Shown here: one piece after another, positions 24,201-34,910 of the stretch
How the letters are laid out: every line of letters starts with the position of its first letter
How positions within the stretch are numbered: position 1 is the stretch's first letter
Assembly: GCA_010909165.1 (NCBI GenBank)
Contig: MU008155.1
Location: 1-64,000 of the forward strand
Direction of reading: 5' to 3'
Source: Anthoceros angustus
Lineage: Eukaryota > Streptophyta > Anthocerotopsida > Anthocerotales > Anthocerotaceae
DNA: 64,000 bases
Position numbers and translations under genes: made by a program
The notes under the pieces: generated by a model
Databases searched by the model: none
What the model was told of the DNA's origin: nothing
Seen by the model: the letters and a program-made list of their open reading frames with translations, nothing else

Positions 24201-25355
24201 CAGCCTGAACCAGTTGGTCAGCTGGTGGTGTGAAGTCTTCAAGATAATCACGTACTGCTCTAAAATAGATGGACAAATTCGATGACCGGCCTTCCGATCA
24301 TTTGTGAAAAGAAGGTCAATCATAAGAAGACACGCTGATGACAAAAAACTAGGATAAATCAGTTGACATAAAAAGCAGAACCCAAAATGAAAATATAGTG
24401 CAGTACCTGTGGCGCCGAGGACTGCAAAGAGATCAAAAATCATGGTCTCAACTTCCTCGCACCTTTCCACAGTCACTGCAGGCATCATGCTTTAATACCC
24501 ATCTGCTGGCTAGACCGAATGAATGGGGTCACCCGCCAGGCTAGAGAAGGGCAAATAAAATTAGCAGACAAAAAACGATGCCCTACAAACCAGAAGGCCG
24601 GTCCACTTTGTTGAGGAGGAGAAGAGGTCGCAAACCCCTGCTGAGCGCTTTAGCGACCACAAACTTAGTTTGAGCAAGTGGACCTTCACCAGCATCCACC
24701 ACCAACACAGCCCCTTCCACCATTCCTATGACTCTTTCTACCTATAAAAGGTACATAACGTGAGAAAAAAGCTTGAGAGAACCGGATCATCGTATAATCA
24801 GGCTAAACATGAAAGACTAGATCAACAATCAGGGGACACACCTCTCCACCAAAATCTGCATGGCCTGGTGTATCCACGACATTCAATTCCACACCCTCCC
24901 ATGTCATGGAGGTGTACTGCACGTCAGAGTTGCTGAAAAGCCTTAGTTTTGTCAAGGTTCCCATGTCATTAAAGACTTTCAGAAAGGACGACCCACACTT
25001 TACGAACCTTGGAAGCGATGGTAATCCCACGTTCGCGCTCAAGGGTGATAGAGTCCATAGCACGGTCCTGGGCTATCGATGCCCCACACTGCTTCATTAT
25101 CCTGTCAAGCAGTGTAGTTTTGCCATGATCAACATGGGCTATAACAGCTACATTCCTGATGGACGAAGGAGCCACAACCGAGTCCAAAGGCTCGGTCATT
25201 GCGGATGCCGCAGTTGAGAATGTAGTGGACGTCATCCCCCTCGTGACCGGTCTATGGTCTGCCAGAAGCCCCCGAACATTCCCATCACTTCCATAGGAAT
25301 GTAGCCTCCGGGCAGCTGTCCAGGCAATTCTGACACAGCGTCCTGGTCCCGGCAT
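21218..25355 (-). CDS. TypA: Organellar TypA/BipA translation-factor GTPase
   Basis: Roughly 15 exons on the minus strand. Exon 1 (25355-25008) encodes a basic, Arg/Ser-rich presequence ([20 protein letters not shown]) and then the G1 motif AHVDHGKTT. Exon 2 (24916-24842) has the G3 motif [11 protein letters not shown], and exon 3 (24741-24591) has LLLLNKVD (G4). Further exons near 24.48-24.41, 24.19-24.01, 23.86-23.72, 23.58-23.46 and 23.33-23.24 kb and onward carry the EF-Tu domain II-like and EF-G-like C-terminal parts ([25 protein letters not shown]). They end with [18 protein letters not shown] and a basic tail with stop at 21218-21220. TypA is a ribosome-binding GTPase of bacteria and organelles that supports translation or ribosome assembly under stress. 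The presequence looks mitochondrial or dual rather than typically plastid, which is an inference. It is convergent with the NT-C2 gene. No lesion was noticed. Confidence 0.94.
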
Positions 25356-25971
25356 GTTTGCAAACGAAAATTAGACTACGCAGCTGCCAGGAATTCTTCC
25401 ATACTGGATCGTCTGTAGAATTGCACTTAGAAACACAAGCTCTGTAAGCTCCATCACCCATGAGCTCGAGAGTCGCACCCCAATGGGCAGCTAGGGCTTA
25501 TGCATAGGGTTCATATGTACGCGTATGTCTGTCAGCTACGGTCGTACTGCAGTTGAAATGTAAAAATCCAACTGTCACGTGTCACGATGTGCGGACTTCT
25601 GAGGTTTGTTCGAGACACTGAAGAAGCGTCGCCGGGGAACTGGGATCTCGCGATGAACATTCGACACCGAGTACTACTGTCGCTTACTGCAGTGTAAGCA
25701 AATGCAGTGGCGCCAGCAGGGGATGTCGATTGCCGAACTTTCACATAAAAATACAAATGCCATAGGACTTGACTGATCAGGTGCAGCAAAATGAGTAGAA
25801 GCTCTACCGGATATAATGATCAATTTCACCTGCTTCAGGAAGACAGCTATAGCATTCTCAAGAGTATTGTGCAAACCGGAGTGCAATGATTTTACTGTGG
25901 GTGTGCTGGGCTCGGCAGAGAAAGGGCCAGAATCCTGGGCCCTAGGAAGTAGGTATATTCTTCTATGTTGA
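25356..25971. other. Spacer between TypA and the EPF1-like gene
   Basis: No gene recognised. It should contain the TypA promoter and the 3' flank of the EPF1-like gene; both genes are on the minus strand. Confidence 0.5.
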
Positions 25972-26613
25972 TCAAGGGACTGGGAAGGCTTTTCCCCGAC
26001 ACATGCACCTGTATGAAGAAGGACATGCCAGGGAGTCAGGATCCCTGGTTTGGTCCTGCTGACTATCACCGACCTCACACTTGTAGCTCACGGTGACGAT
26101 TTTGCAGGGCATGCAGGGACCGCACGCGCGAGTGCAGTCCGGCAGAGCCGATCCCGTCAGGACCCGTCTGGCCTGGTTCACGGACCTTTTCAAACTGTTG
26201 AACGCTTTTGTCTTGTTTCCGGCTCCTTCACCAGTAACCAAAGTGAGCTGGGCTCGTGGGCCTGAGGCTGAATGCCGCAGATGGATTAACTTCGAGTGCC
26301 TGATTGCGGGACGAGAGCCTGCATTTTCGATCAAACATTTACGTAAGCGTGAAATGGAGAAGCTCCAGTCCGACTCCAAAGCACGGGGATCCGGCCTAAG
26401 TCGTGACTTACCGGATGACGCGAGGCGCGATCCTTGAGAGACTGGCAATTGCGAGGCCGCGAACAAGCTTAAGACGATGAACAATGCGGTGCACAGGGTG
26501 CCATCTCTAGACGTGGACGACGTCCTCGATAGAGATACCGGTAGAGCCATCTCCGGATTCAGACCAGCTGCAGGTCCACCCCGGGTGTCGGATCGAGCTG
26601 GAGTCTGTGGCAA
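25972..26613 (-). CDS. EPF1: EPF1-like secreted stomatal-patterning peptide precursor
   Basis: Single open frame of 213 aa, or 192 aa if the second Met at 26550 is used. The second start places a hydrophobic signal segment (LCTALFIVLSLFAASQL) in a standard position and is the better choice. The C-terminal 60 residues (25975-26154) are an EPF domain with eight Cys in the family order C-x3-C-x2-C-x2-C-x8-C-x17-C-x5-C-x-C, beginning LPDCTRACGPCMPC and ending YRCMCRGKAFPVP, closest in look to EPF1/EPF2. The loop between Cys5 and Cys6 is longer than in Arabidopsis EPF1. In known members the cleaved, disulphide-folded peptide acts outside the cell through ERECTA-family receptors and TMM to space stomata. 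That role here is by family only. It is divergent from the thioredoxin gene, about 590 bp away. Confidence 0.87.
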   Translation of the reverse strand: MPQTPARSDTRGGPAAGLNPEMALPVSLSRTSSTSRDGTLCTALFIVLSLFAASQLPVSQGSRLASSGKSRLRPDPRALESDWSFSISRLRKCLIENAGSRPAIRHSKLIHLRHSASGPRAQLTLVTGEGAGNKTKAFNSLKRSVNQARRVLTGSALPDCTRACGPCMPCKIVTVSYKCEVGDSQQDQTRDPDSLACPSSYRCMCRGKAFPVP

Positions 26614-27200
26614 GCTGGCAATGCAGACTGTCCAAGAGCTTGAAGGCGATCGATGTTTGTGGGCTTGACAGCAGTAACTGTTGTTTCAGGAGCACAGATG
26701 CAGGAGACAAGGCTTAAATCATGGGACGCTCTGGCCTTCTGCAGCGGCGTAAGATCACGAGTAGGAGCTCAGTCTGGCAGAGATACCGCGTGTTACACAC
26801 CCAGTTTGCCATTGCATCATGCAAAGTTCGTGCTAATTGTGCCGGCCATCAAGGGCTAACTTCACCAAAATGAATGAGCGTCACGGAACCCATGGTTGGC
26901 TGGCCGGCCTGGCGTGGCCCCATCTTCTTTCCCGTGATTATTGATTCATCCGACTCCCGTCCCCACACTAGTTGTAGTTTCGCCATTCGCAAGGTAAAAG
27001 CAACGACTGGGCAGGGGAAGAAGATAGGGATGAGATGATTCAATGATCCGAAGGGCGTGAGCCGGGGAGTACAGTACAATGCTGTCATCAGCCGCAGCTG
27101 ATCCGCATCATCGCTGTCCTGAGTATTTGGACCCTGGTCGCTCCAGCTATTCCAATCCTCGTCGGTTCGTTCGTTCATTCATTCATCGGAATCGGATCCC
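26614..27200. promoter_or_regulatory. Divergent promoter region between EPF1-like and thioredoxin genes
   Basis: The two genes are transcribed away from each other, so this 587-bp spacer must hold both promoters. No canonical TATA box stands out. A 109-codon frame within it has no recognisable domain and is left out. Confidence 0.5.
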
Positions 27201-28101
27201 ATGGCCTGTGTGCACTTTGGCAACGGGTCCCTGAGGCTGAGGCTCTCCCATGGCCTGGCCCGCACAGCAGGCTCTGCCGCCGCTCCCGCTACTGCCTCGC
27301 GGCCCCTGCCCCTGCCCCTGCCCCTGTCCCTGTCCCTGTCCTTGCCCCTAGGTCTGAGTACACTCCGCTCCCCTTCGGATGTCCCCGTCCACCTGCTTTC
27401 AAGCAAGAGGCGCCGCTTTGTGAGCTGCGCCGCTACTGGCCTGGAAGACGCACCAACTGACGGCAATGTCATCACTGTTGAAGACTGTGAGTCCTTCAAC
27501 CCCCGCGCTTGTGTTGCACACAGTCTAACAGCGTTGCTCCCATGGATTGGAATGTAATGGCAGCAGCTGCTGCTGCTGCGTGTTTGGTTAACAGCAGAGA
27601 CCATGGAGAAGTATATTGCGGAGTCGGGAGACAAGCTGGTGAGCTCTGCCCTGCCTCTCGAGCTTTTGCCGCCCGCTTATTACTGCCAGTGCCTTATGCT
27701 TGTCAGACATTGACGTTGGCGCCTTGTTGTGAAGATCGTTGTGGATGTGTCCACCAAAACATGCGGGCCTTGCAGAATTGTTTATCCAAAGTTTGTCCAG
27801 ATGAGCACCGAGTATCCCGATGCTATCTTCCTCAAAATCAATGGAGATTTCAACAACGACACACGAGTAATTGCCTTTCATAACTTGTAGATAGGGCTCG
27901 TCTTGCCACGCAGAATACTGTCCTGACATAGTTGTGCACATTGCACAGGCGTTGATGCGGAAATGGGGTGTGAGATCAGTACCCAACTTCCGGATCTTCC
28001 GAAATGGAGTGCTGGTCCACTCACATGTGGGTGCCAAGGAGGATGAATTGCTAGCCAACTTCCTGGTCCATTATGTAGAAACTTTAGCTGTCGAAACTTA
28101 A
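27201..28101 (+). CDS. Plastid-targeted thioredoxin-like protein (CGPC active site), 204 aa
   Basis: Four exons join in phase: 27201-27486, 27595-27638, 27735-27866 and 27949-28101 (stop TAA). Residues 1-85 are Arg/Ser/Ala-rich with a Pro-Leu/Ser-Leu repeat, consistent with a chloroplast transit peptide. The thioredoxin fold follows: the core strand IVVDVSTKT, the redox site CGPC, FLKINGDFNNDTR, and the cis-Pro turn SVPNFRIF with FRNGVLVHSHVGAKEDEL. It should reduce or exchange disulphides in plastid targets. The subclass is not settled: KTCGPC rather than WCGPC sets it apart from the f, m, x, y and z types I can recall. It is tail-to-tail with snurportin-1, 295 bp apart. Confidence 0.9.
27301..27350 (+). 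repeat. Hexanucleotide tandem repeat in the transit peptide
   Basis: Runs of CCCCTG followed by TCCCTG encode alternating Pro-Leu and then Ser-Leu pairs within the thioredoxin transit peptide. Being a 6-bp in-frame unit, it can change length without breaking the gene. Confidence 0.85.
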
Positions 28102-28396
28102 AACGCCATGCATCATAGGTTCCTGTCCCAGCCAGGATGTCTGCTTTCAAACACCTCCGGTTTTGTCTCCGCTGAGAGGAACACAGTATACATTACGATA
28201 ACCCCGAAATCCACGTTCCAAGACGGCCCATTCGGGAACCTATAACAACTCCAGGAGCTGACACAACTCACTTGACACTCCGCATCTCCTCAACCAGGGG
28301 TCCAAGGGACGATGTCAACTCCAGAAGCCCACGGATCCACGATAAGAGACTGGAGCACGACGAGATTTCAATGAACCATTACCGAGTCGATGATAA

Positions 28397-30314
28397 TCAA
28401 CGCATTTCGATGTCACCCTCTGCATCTGACGATTCCACGGCTGCCAAAAGATCGTGGAACGTCAAAGGTGCATGCCTGGCAGCGTATTGAAACATGATCT
28501 GCAAAAACGTCGAATACAACAGACATTAATTCACAGAGCATTTGACATGGACACAAGTTCCCCCACAACTGAAGCAACACTCCAATGCTCGTACCTTAGT
28601 GCAGCTATCAGCATATGGCCGTTGTCTACCTGCTGGCCCTAGATAGCTTATGCTAGCTGCCCAGGGTTTCCCATCAATTATACTCAGTCCTTCATCCCCA
28701 ATAGCAAAGCGAAGGAACATCCCGGGTCTCAAGAATCTCGCATTCTGCTGCGAGTATGACTTGTCAGCATAGAAACGAACATCTACCGGGGGGAGTAAGC
28801 AAAATAGAAATGGATCGAAAGGCAGCTGGCTAGACTGAGCACCTGATCTAAAAACTCCTTGGGCAGCGAGGCAATCACCACGGGTGGTTCATCCCCTGTA
28901 GCAACAGTCCCATCATGCTGCAACTCGAGCACAACCTACACTGCCTAACAGTGGTTAGAAGCCATACAATTTGCCGTGTGCAACTAACCTACTAACATAC
29001 TGCCAAATTACGATGCTGGGTTTTGAGGAAAATGAGAGCACAATTTTAATGGACTTACACACCTGCTGTTGTGATGGAATATTGCCGTTGCTATCCGTGT
29101 CATAGAGATACTGACAGCAATTGGCATCCTTCCAAGAGAGGGCAAGGGGGGTGAGCCCTAAAGCATACTGGGCATGTCTGCAGCATCTCTGGTCAGTGTG
29201 ACACAAGGGAAGGTCGAGAAGTGGGAATAGCTTTCACTTGGAACACAAAAAATAACACAACACAGAGCAGCGTACCTGTTGTAGAATACTAGTCCCTCCC
29301 GCTTAAACGGAAGAATACCAGCATATGCAGCTTGGAGTCCTGCTGAATTGCACTCAAATACAGGGACCTGTCTGAACCTAAATCGGTGGCATGAAGTTGG
29401 TGGGTCGCATGCGCCTGTCTCTACCAGTTTGGAAGACATCCAGAAAAATCTGAAGTCGACGGTGCAGTCATAGAATGCGTAGCCACGCCAGCACACCAAG
29501 TCCAGGATGTAGTAGGTCTCGTCGGGCTGAAGTGAACAGGCTGACGTAAGCAAATAGCTCAAGAATGCTCAAAATGCAGCATATCAGTTCAACATCACAA
29601 GTTGTAAACCTGGAAAGCTAATGATCAGCAGAAGGCGATGATGATTGACCTCGTGGAACACACAATCAAGGATGCAGAAGACATTATACGGCGCAGAAAC
29701 ATCCACATTCCTCGCACCATTGGGAAGAGCCGACGGAAAGGAGTGCAGAATGCGACCATTACGAAGTCTGCTGACTGTTCGGCCATTTGCTGACACCACT
29801 AAGCATCGCTTGCCGGCTGGTCTTGCCACAACATACCTACAAAGTAAACACCACCGGCGGCAAGCTCCTTCAGCAAAGAGAGAAGAAGAGATAGCAAAAT
29901 CAACACACAATCCTACCAGTCTTTTTTCAGGTGTGGAGGAATATCGATCATCCACTCCGGTAGCATAAACTGCTGTGACCACCACTGTTTAGCTTCGGCA
30001 CCATGCAGTCTGGCTGCCTCGGGAAAGCCTAAATTGTGATGAGAGGAGCTCTCCTCCCCTGCAGTCCCATCCACGCCATCAGGCCGGAGCACAGACTTAT
30101 CCTCACCCTCATCCACATCCTCTTGTACCGGGGCAACATCCTCAGCTGACTCAGCAGAGCCTTGGAATCTAGCAATCTGGCGTGCACGCTGCTGGAAATC
30201 CCAACGCGCCTGCTTCTGGCGTTCCAACGCAACCTCTCGCCGCCGCTGCTGATCCGAGACGACACGTTTGTGCACCCTGACGATCCTACTGGTCTGATCG
30301 ATCCCTCCCGCCAT
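28397..30314 (-). CDS. SNUPN: Snurportin-1 (m3G-cap snRNP import adaptor), 431 aa
   Basis: Seven exons on the minus strand join with full phase agreement: 30314-29917, 29836-29650, 29526-29276, 29177-29063, 28935-28843, 28744-28595 and 28498-28397. The start MAGGIDQTSRIVRVHKR opens a basic N-terminal region comparable with the importin-beta-binding segment, followed by an acidic linker. The cap-binding domain begins LPEWMIDIP..WYVVARPAGKRCLVVS and continues with TVSRLRNG, ILDCVFHE, YYILDLVCWRGYAFYDC and FRFFWMSSKL. It ends IMFQYAARHAPLTF. Snurportin-1 binds the trimethylguanosine cap of spliceosomal snRNAs and carries snRNPs into the nucleus with importin-beta. The gene appears intact. Its neighbour thioredoxin converges on it. 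Confidence 0.93.
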
Positions 30315-30512
30315 GCTTGCCGGCACATGATACAAAAACTGGCCGTAGAAAGCCACATGCCTAGCTTTTAGTTCATCCACAAAATCCCGCGAGACTGGAA
30401 ACTTACGTGCCGTATATACATTAACCATTAACCCGAGAACGGCGAATGGGGTTTTGGGTAGTTTTGGGCGGATTATGGTTTTTAATCGATAAATAATTGA
30501 GGGAAAATCTGA

Positions 30513-31079
30513 TTGGGCTGTTCTGAGCACCACAACTACGAGGATGCCCGCTTGTATAGACTCATGTTCCCGCAAAGAAAACGACCCATCTTCTTGGGGC
30601 TGATGTTTTTCGATAGCTCACGTGAGCATATGGCATTCAGGTACGAGCTCATAAACGAGACAAAGCATCTTTGCTCGGTTGCTTTAGTGGACCTCAAATC
30701 GCGTGGAGCAAACTTTATGCCCGGTTCCGTCTATGGACTTGAAATCGTCACTTGTTTAGTAATCCGGGATGTTTGCATCTTGGAGGCCTTCATCTCGGGC
30801 GTTCAGAAAAGGGCTTTCCCTTTGCAGGCTTCCCTTAAGTTGGCCAGGGACTCCCTTTCCTCCGAGGCTAGGGCGGCCATGCCTCCCTTTTGCTCGTTTT
30901 TCGTAGAAGGGCTACGTGGCCTTCAGGCCTCTCTCCAGGAGAAGCAGTATGGGCAGGCGCAGCGGGCAATCCTTCTGGACTCTACTATTCCCCGGTCTGT
31001 TCATGCCTGCATCCGCTCTTGCTCGAGGAAGGGAGTAGGCTCCTGGCTTCTAGCTTGGCCTTGCATCCAGGCGTTCTGA
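30513..31079 (+). pseudogene. Uncertain ORF, possible retroelement fragment
   Basis: A 188-codon frame begins near the 5' flank of snurportin-1. Its C-terminal half (SLSSEARAAMPPFCSFFVEG, GVGSWLLAWPCIQAF, stop, then NRTRFFF in the next frame) resembles the segment that follows the reverse transcriptase in some algal and plant retroelement ORFs (GASAWLxALP type). The resemblance is from memory and weak. The upstream half has no recognisable domain. Confidence 0.3.
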
Positions 31080-31341
31080 ATCGCACTCGCTTCTTTTTCT
31101 ATTGCGATGCCAGCATGCCCCAACTAGTTTACAGTAGGGGGTTTACCAACCCGTCTTCTAACCTAGGGCTCAGCATATCAATATGCTTATCTAGTATGCC
31201 ACCTTAAATGGTAATAAACTAGTTACTCTTGACTTAAAAAAAAGAGAACTTTCTACACTAGCATCTTCTACTAAATATCTATTCTAGGGTATTCTATAAA
31301 TATTATCAATTGGATCAACATTCACACATTCTTACCTTAAG

Positions 31342-31910
31342 TTGCTTGTCTTTCATGGTAGCATGGTCGAGCTCCAAGGCCAAATAGAAGCGGCCCAGGC
31401 TACAAGGCGGAAGGCGGAAAACCTCGTAAGAATCGAGGAGGAGAAGCACCGAACGGCAGAATGGGAGGCTAGGTCTGCTCTACAAGTTCAAGCCAGGGTG
31501 CTTCAGCTATGTGAACAACTAAAGCAGGCACAAGAGGCCCAAGCCCGGGCAGAGGCCTTGAGCCAAGAGCTGGAGAAGGCATAGCACGCAATGGAGAAGG
31601 CACGGGCGATGAAGGATGTCGTGAGGCAACCAGCGGAAGAAGCTTGAGAGGCAGCGGAGTCCGCCCGGCAGGAAGAGCGACAAGCCTTGGAGTCCCAACT
31701 TAAGGAAGTGAGGAACGCGGAGGCAAGAGCCAAGACGGACCGGGAACATTACCGCCGGGACTAGAATCGGTGGAGGGAGGCGGTCGGAGTAACCACAACC
31801 CGGTTGAGGGAGTGAGAGCAGGAGGTCGCCAACCTGAAGGGAGACCAGGCATCCTGGGAGCAAGCTCGGGACAATAACAATCATGTGCTATTTACCAGAA
31901 CAGACCGCCA
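31342..31910 (+). pseudogene. Decayed retroelement coiled-coil ORF (plus-strand copy)
   Basis: From the Met of MVELQGQIEAAQATRRKAEN the frame is a strong coiled coil with Ala, Glu, Gln and Arg in heptads. It runs to a TAG at 31582-31584 and then continues in the same frame through further stops: EKARAMKDVVRQPAEEA, SARQEERQALESQLKEVR, DREHYRRD, stop, NRWREAV. The text RRKAENLVRIEEEKHRTAEW has a clear counterpart, AKRKADPARIEEEKRAAEW, on the minus strand near 39.06 kb. NRWREA-type text also recurs in the 7-9 kb repeats. This is therefore a member of the same element-encoded ORF family, disabled by at least four stops. Confidence 0.6.
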
Positions 31911-32049
31911 AGTGATAGATGCATTTAAGCACCGCAAGGTACTTGCCTATGGGTCATCTGACCATGACCTATTCCGTCTCCACACACAAAGTGGAGCAGT
32001 GGAGTCCCACTTGAGACAGTGATGTCTCCCATGTGACTGCACAATAGAT

Positions 32050-32570
32050 TGCCAAAGCTAAGTTATGGCATTCATGATTAGGTCACCCACATATGGCTAA
32101 TTTGCAGAAATTAGCTATTAGTGATTTTACCAGGATGGAAAGATTGGCCCCTTAAGCGTTATCCCACTTTGTGAGTCTTGTGTCTTTCTAAGAGGCACCA
32201 AGCAGCCTTCAAGAATCAGACTCCACATCGTGCTAATGACCTTCTTGAGCTAGTGCACATCGACCTATGTGGCCCTCTTTCACAAAAGTCTATAGGTGGT
32301 GGGAAGTATTTCCTGACCTTCACACATGATAATAGCAGATTTGTCACTTCCTACATTATGAAGACTAAAAGTGAGTGTTTCTCCTACTTCAAGAAATACA
32401 TCAAATATGTTGAAAGATGGACAGGCAAACAACTCAAGACACTTAGGTCTGATAACAGTGGAGAATTCACTTAAAAAGAATTCCAGGCTTACTGCAAGGA
32501 CGAAGGCATTGGACGTCAGCTCACTGTCGTCTATACTCCATAACAAAACGGAGTTGCAGAACAGTAGATT
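32050..32570 (+). pseudogene. Ty1/copia GAG-pre-integrase and integrase fragment
   Basis: Translation shows LGHPHMANLQKLAI (pre-integrase), then the integrase core LVHIDLCGPL, KYFLTFTHDNSRF and LKTLRSDNSGEFT. It ends at the equivalent of the YTPQQNGVAE segment near 32565. Several stops interrupt it. Protease, reverse transcriptase and LTRs are not adjacent, so it is an internal fragment. Confidence 0.85.
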
Positions 32571-32875
32571 TCGCCTGGGTTTGGTCCAACATCTGGCCTA
32601 TTCTCTCTCAACTTGCAGCTGTGGGGCCCCCCTCGACGACTGAGGGTTCCACCTGGCTCGCTATCCAATTGGAGGGCAACGTATCACTATGCATGATACC
32701 ATTTGCGACGTCATGTTCTCGATGGCCCCTTGAAGGAGAGCGGTTATTTTCCATACAAGGAGTGTCCATATACCCTGCACAATGGGGTGTCGCTCAGGAC
32801 GGATCTATTTCTGAGTCTGGGGGACCAAATCTCTGTTGCGGATGTCATCATAATGGACCCTTGTCATGAAAAACA
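32571..32875 (+). other. Unassigned ORF segment before the minisatellite
   Basis: An open frame (about 32703-32945) with text such as GYFPYKECPYTLHNGVSL leads without a stop into the YSGQSQQ repeats. I recognise no domain. It could be a captured gene piece or element ORF. Confidence 0.3.
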
Positions 32876-33115
32876 AGCAGCTCAAGCTGGGACATACTCG
32901 GGAGAGCCCCAACCTCAACCATACTCGGGACAGTCCCAGCAATGAGCATACTCAGGACAGTCCCAGCAGTGAGTATACTTAGGACAGTCCTGGTAGCAAG
33001 TATACTTGGGACAGTCCCAGCAGCGAGTATATCTGGGATAGTCTAAGCAGCAAACATACTCGGGACAATCCCCATCTCAGCCATACTCGGGACAGTCCCG
33101 CCTACAATCGAACGA
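32876..33115 (+). repeat. 27-bp minisatellite encoding YSGQSQQ-type repeats
   Basis: About nine imperfect units of the form CATACTCGGGACAGTCCCAG plus about seven bases. In frame, a unit reads as nine residues around YSGQSQQ. Stops appear in the third and later units, so the array is no longer coding. GGGAC..GTCCC inside each unit is self-complementary. Confidence 0.85.
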
Positions 33116-33465
33116 CAGACTACTCAAGGTAAGAAGATGTGTTGTTCCAATTGATCATATCAGTAGAACATTCTAGCATGGATATTTGGGAGAAGATGCT
33201 AGTATAGAATTTCCTTTTCTTTTTTTTTTTCTTAAGATACAAGTAAAGTAATCAGCTTATTACTAAATAAGCATGATAGTGCTAGGCAGCTAGGTTAGAA
33301 ATAGACACTTAGCTGTAGATGTGAAACGGATCCGGTCTAAACCCTAAACGTTGCTGCTGCTCAATGTGGGAAGAGAAGGCACCAAGGGCGTGCGCTGCTG
33401 TTTGCTTCGTGATACGAACAGCAACTGAGAGATGGACTGGTTGAAGCGTGGAGGCGATGGTGCAC
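33116..33465. other. Unassigned spacer
   Basis: No gene recognised. Contains a T-rich run near 33216-33230. Confidence 0.35.
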
Positions 33466-34910
33466 GCCAGCATGAGAACCGCGAGGAGGGCTTGGAGCTA
33501 ACACGATATCTTTCGAAGGGGGTGAATATCCGAACCCCCTTCTGTGACATGGAAACCCTCTTAGCACATTCCACACAGTCCGAAATATGCGTTTTGCCTC
33601 GTTTTCAAGAAAGGTCGACCGTTTTCCAACGAGTAGTTATCATGAAAACCCGTTTCCAACACACAAAGACAACAAATCAAGGCGCGTAGGCCGGCGCCGC
33701 TATTTTAAGGAAGAGGGAAAATGAGATCATCAATTGCCTCACTACAGCAGGGTCCAAAAGTTATTACGAACACGAAGAAGCACATCTAGGTGCCTACAAA
33801 ACCGTAAACCTACTCTCTCGACTAACATGACTCATCGGGTGCTAGAGCGGACTCGAATCCATCACGATGACCAAATTTGAATCCGCTCCAGTTCCGTTTA
33901 TCAAAGCTATCGTTCTACTTCAAAGCCCTTGAGTCTTCGTTCGGTCCTCCCGGTTTGGTCTTGACCCGGAGCATTCAAAGAAACCACTGCGCTTTCAAAG
34001 AGTCCTTCTCGTTGATACACACCTCCTTTGCCCAGTGCAAGCCCTCTCACGGTGGGCCTCTAATGTCAATTCTTAAGATCGGCAAAACCTCATACCCATG
34101 GATCCGTTGTGGAATATATCTGCACACCTCAAGTCGGCCTCAATAGAGGGCATGCTAGCGCCCTTAAATGGCCGTGCCCATGCGCCCATGAGAACCGCGA
34201 GGCTTGGAGCTAACACGATATCTTTCGAAGGGGTGAATATCAACCCCTTCGTGACATGGAAACCCTCTTAGCACATTCCACAGTCCGAAATATGCGTTTT
34301 GCCTCGTTTTCAAGAAAGGTCGACCGTTTTCCAACGAGTAGTTATCATGAAAACCCGTTTCCAACACACAAAGACAACAAATCAAGGAAGGCGCTACCGG
34401 CCTTCGCTGTTTTGAAGAGGGAAAATGAGATCATCAATTGCCTCACTACAACGGGTCCAAAAGTTATTACGAACACAGAGAAGAAGCACATCTAGGTGCC
34501 TACAGAACCGTAAACCTACTCTCTATGACTAACTTGTGACTCATCGGGTGCTAGAGCGGACTCCGAATCCATCACGATGACCAAATTTCGAATCCGCTCC
34601 AGTTCCCGTTCATCAAAGCTATCGTTCTCGCCCAAAGCCCTTGAGTCTTCGTTCAGTCCTCCCCAGTTTTGGTCTTCAGCCGACGAGCATTCAAAGAAAC
34701 CACCTGCGCTTTCAAAGAGTCCTTCTCGTTGATACACACCTCCTTTGCCAGTGCGCAAGCCCTCACGGTGGGCCTCTAATGTCAATTCTTAAGATCGGCA
34801 AAACCTCATACCCATGGATCCGTTGTGGAATATATGCTGCACACCTCAAGTCAGCCTCAATAGAGGGGCATGCTAGCGCCCTTAAATGGCCGTGCCCATG
34901 CGCCCATAAA
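33466..34910. repeat. Tandem duplication, unit about 716 bp
   Basis: The block starting CATGAGAACCGCGAGG at about 33470 recurs at about 34186, and the two copies run to about 34185 and 34910. They differ mostly by small indels at C/G-rich points. The second copy has a clean 89-codon minus-strand frame (34785-34516) ending in ESALAPDESQVSHRE without a known domain. A related stretch (GATATCTTTC..GGGGTGAATAT) appears inverted near 36345-36375. Confidence 0.75.

Noticed and set aside
26849-27178. 109-codon minus-strand ORF beside the thioredoxin gene
   Set aside because: No domain and no splice context, and it lies in the divergent promoter spacer.
28526-28732. Snurportin reading through to a Cys-rich tail at 28526
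   Set aside because: A donor at 28594 joins in phase to the exon 28498-28397, which restores the family's C-terminal sequence IMFQYAARHAPL.
32876-33115. CRISPR-like array
   Set aside because: The repeats are contiguous 27-bp units without unique spacers, in a eukaryotic context; it is a minisatellite.
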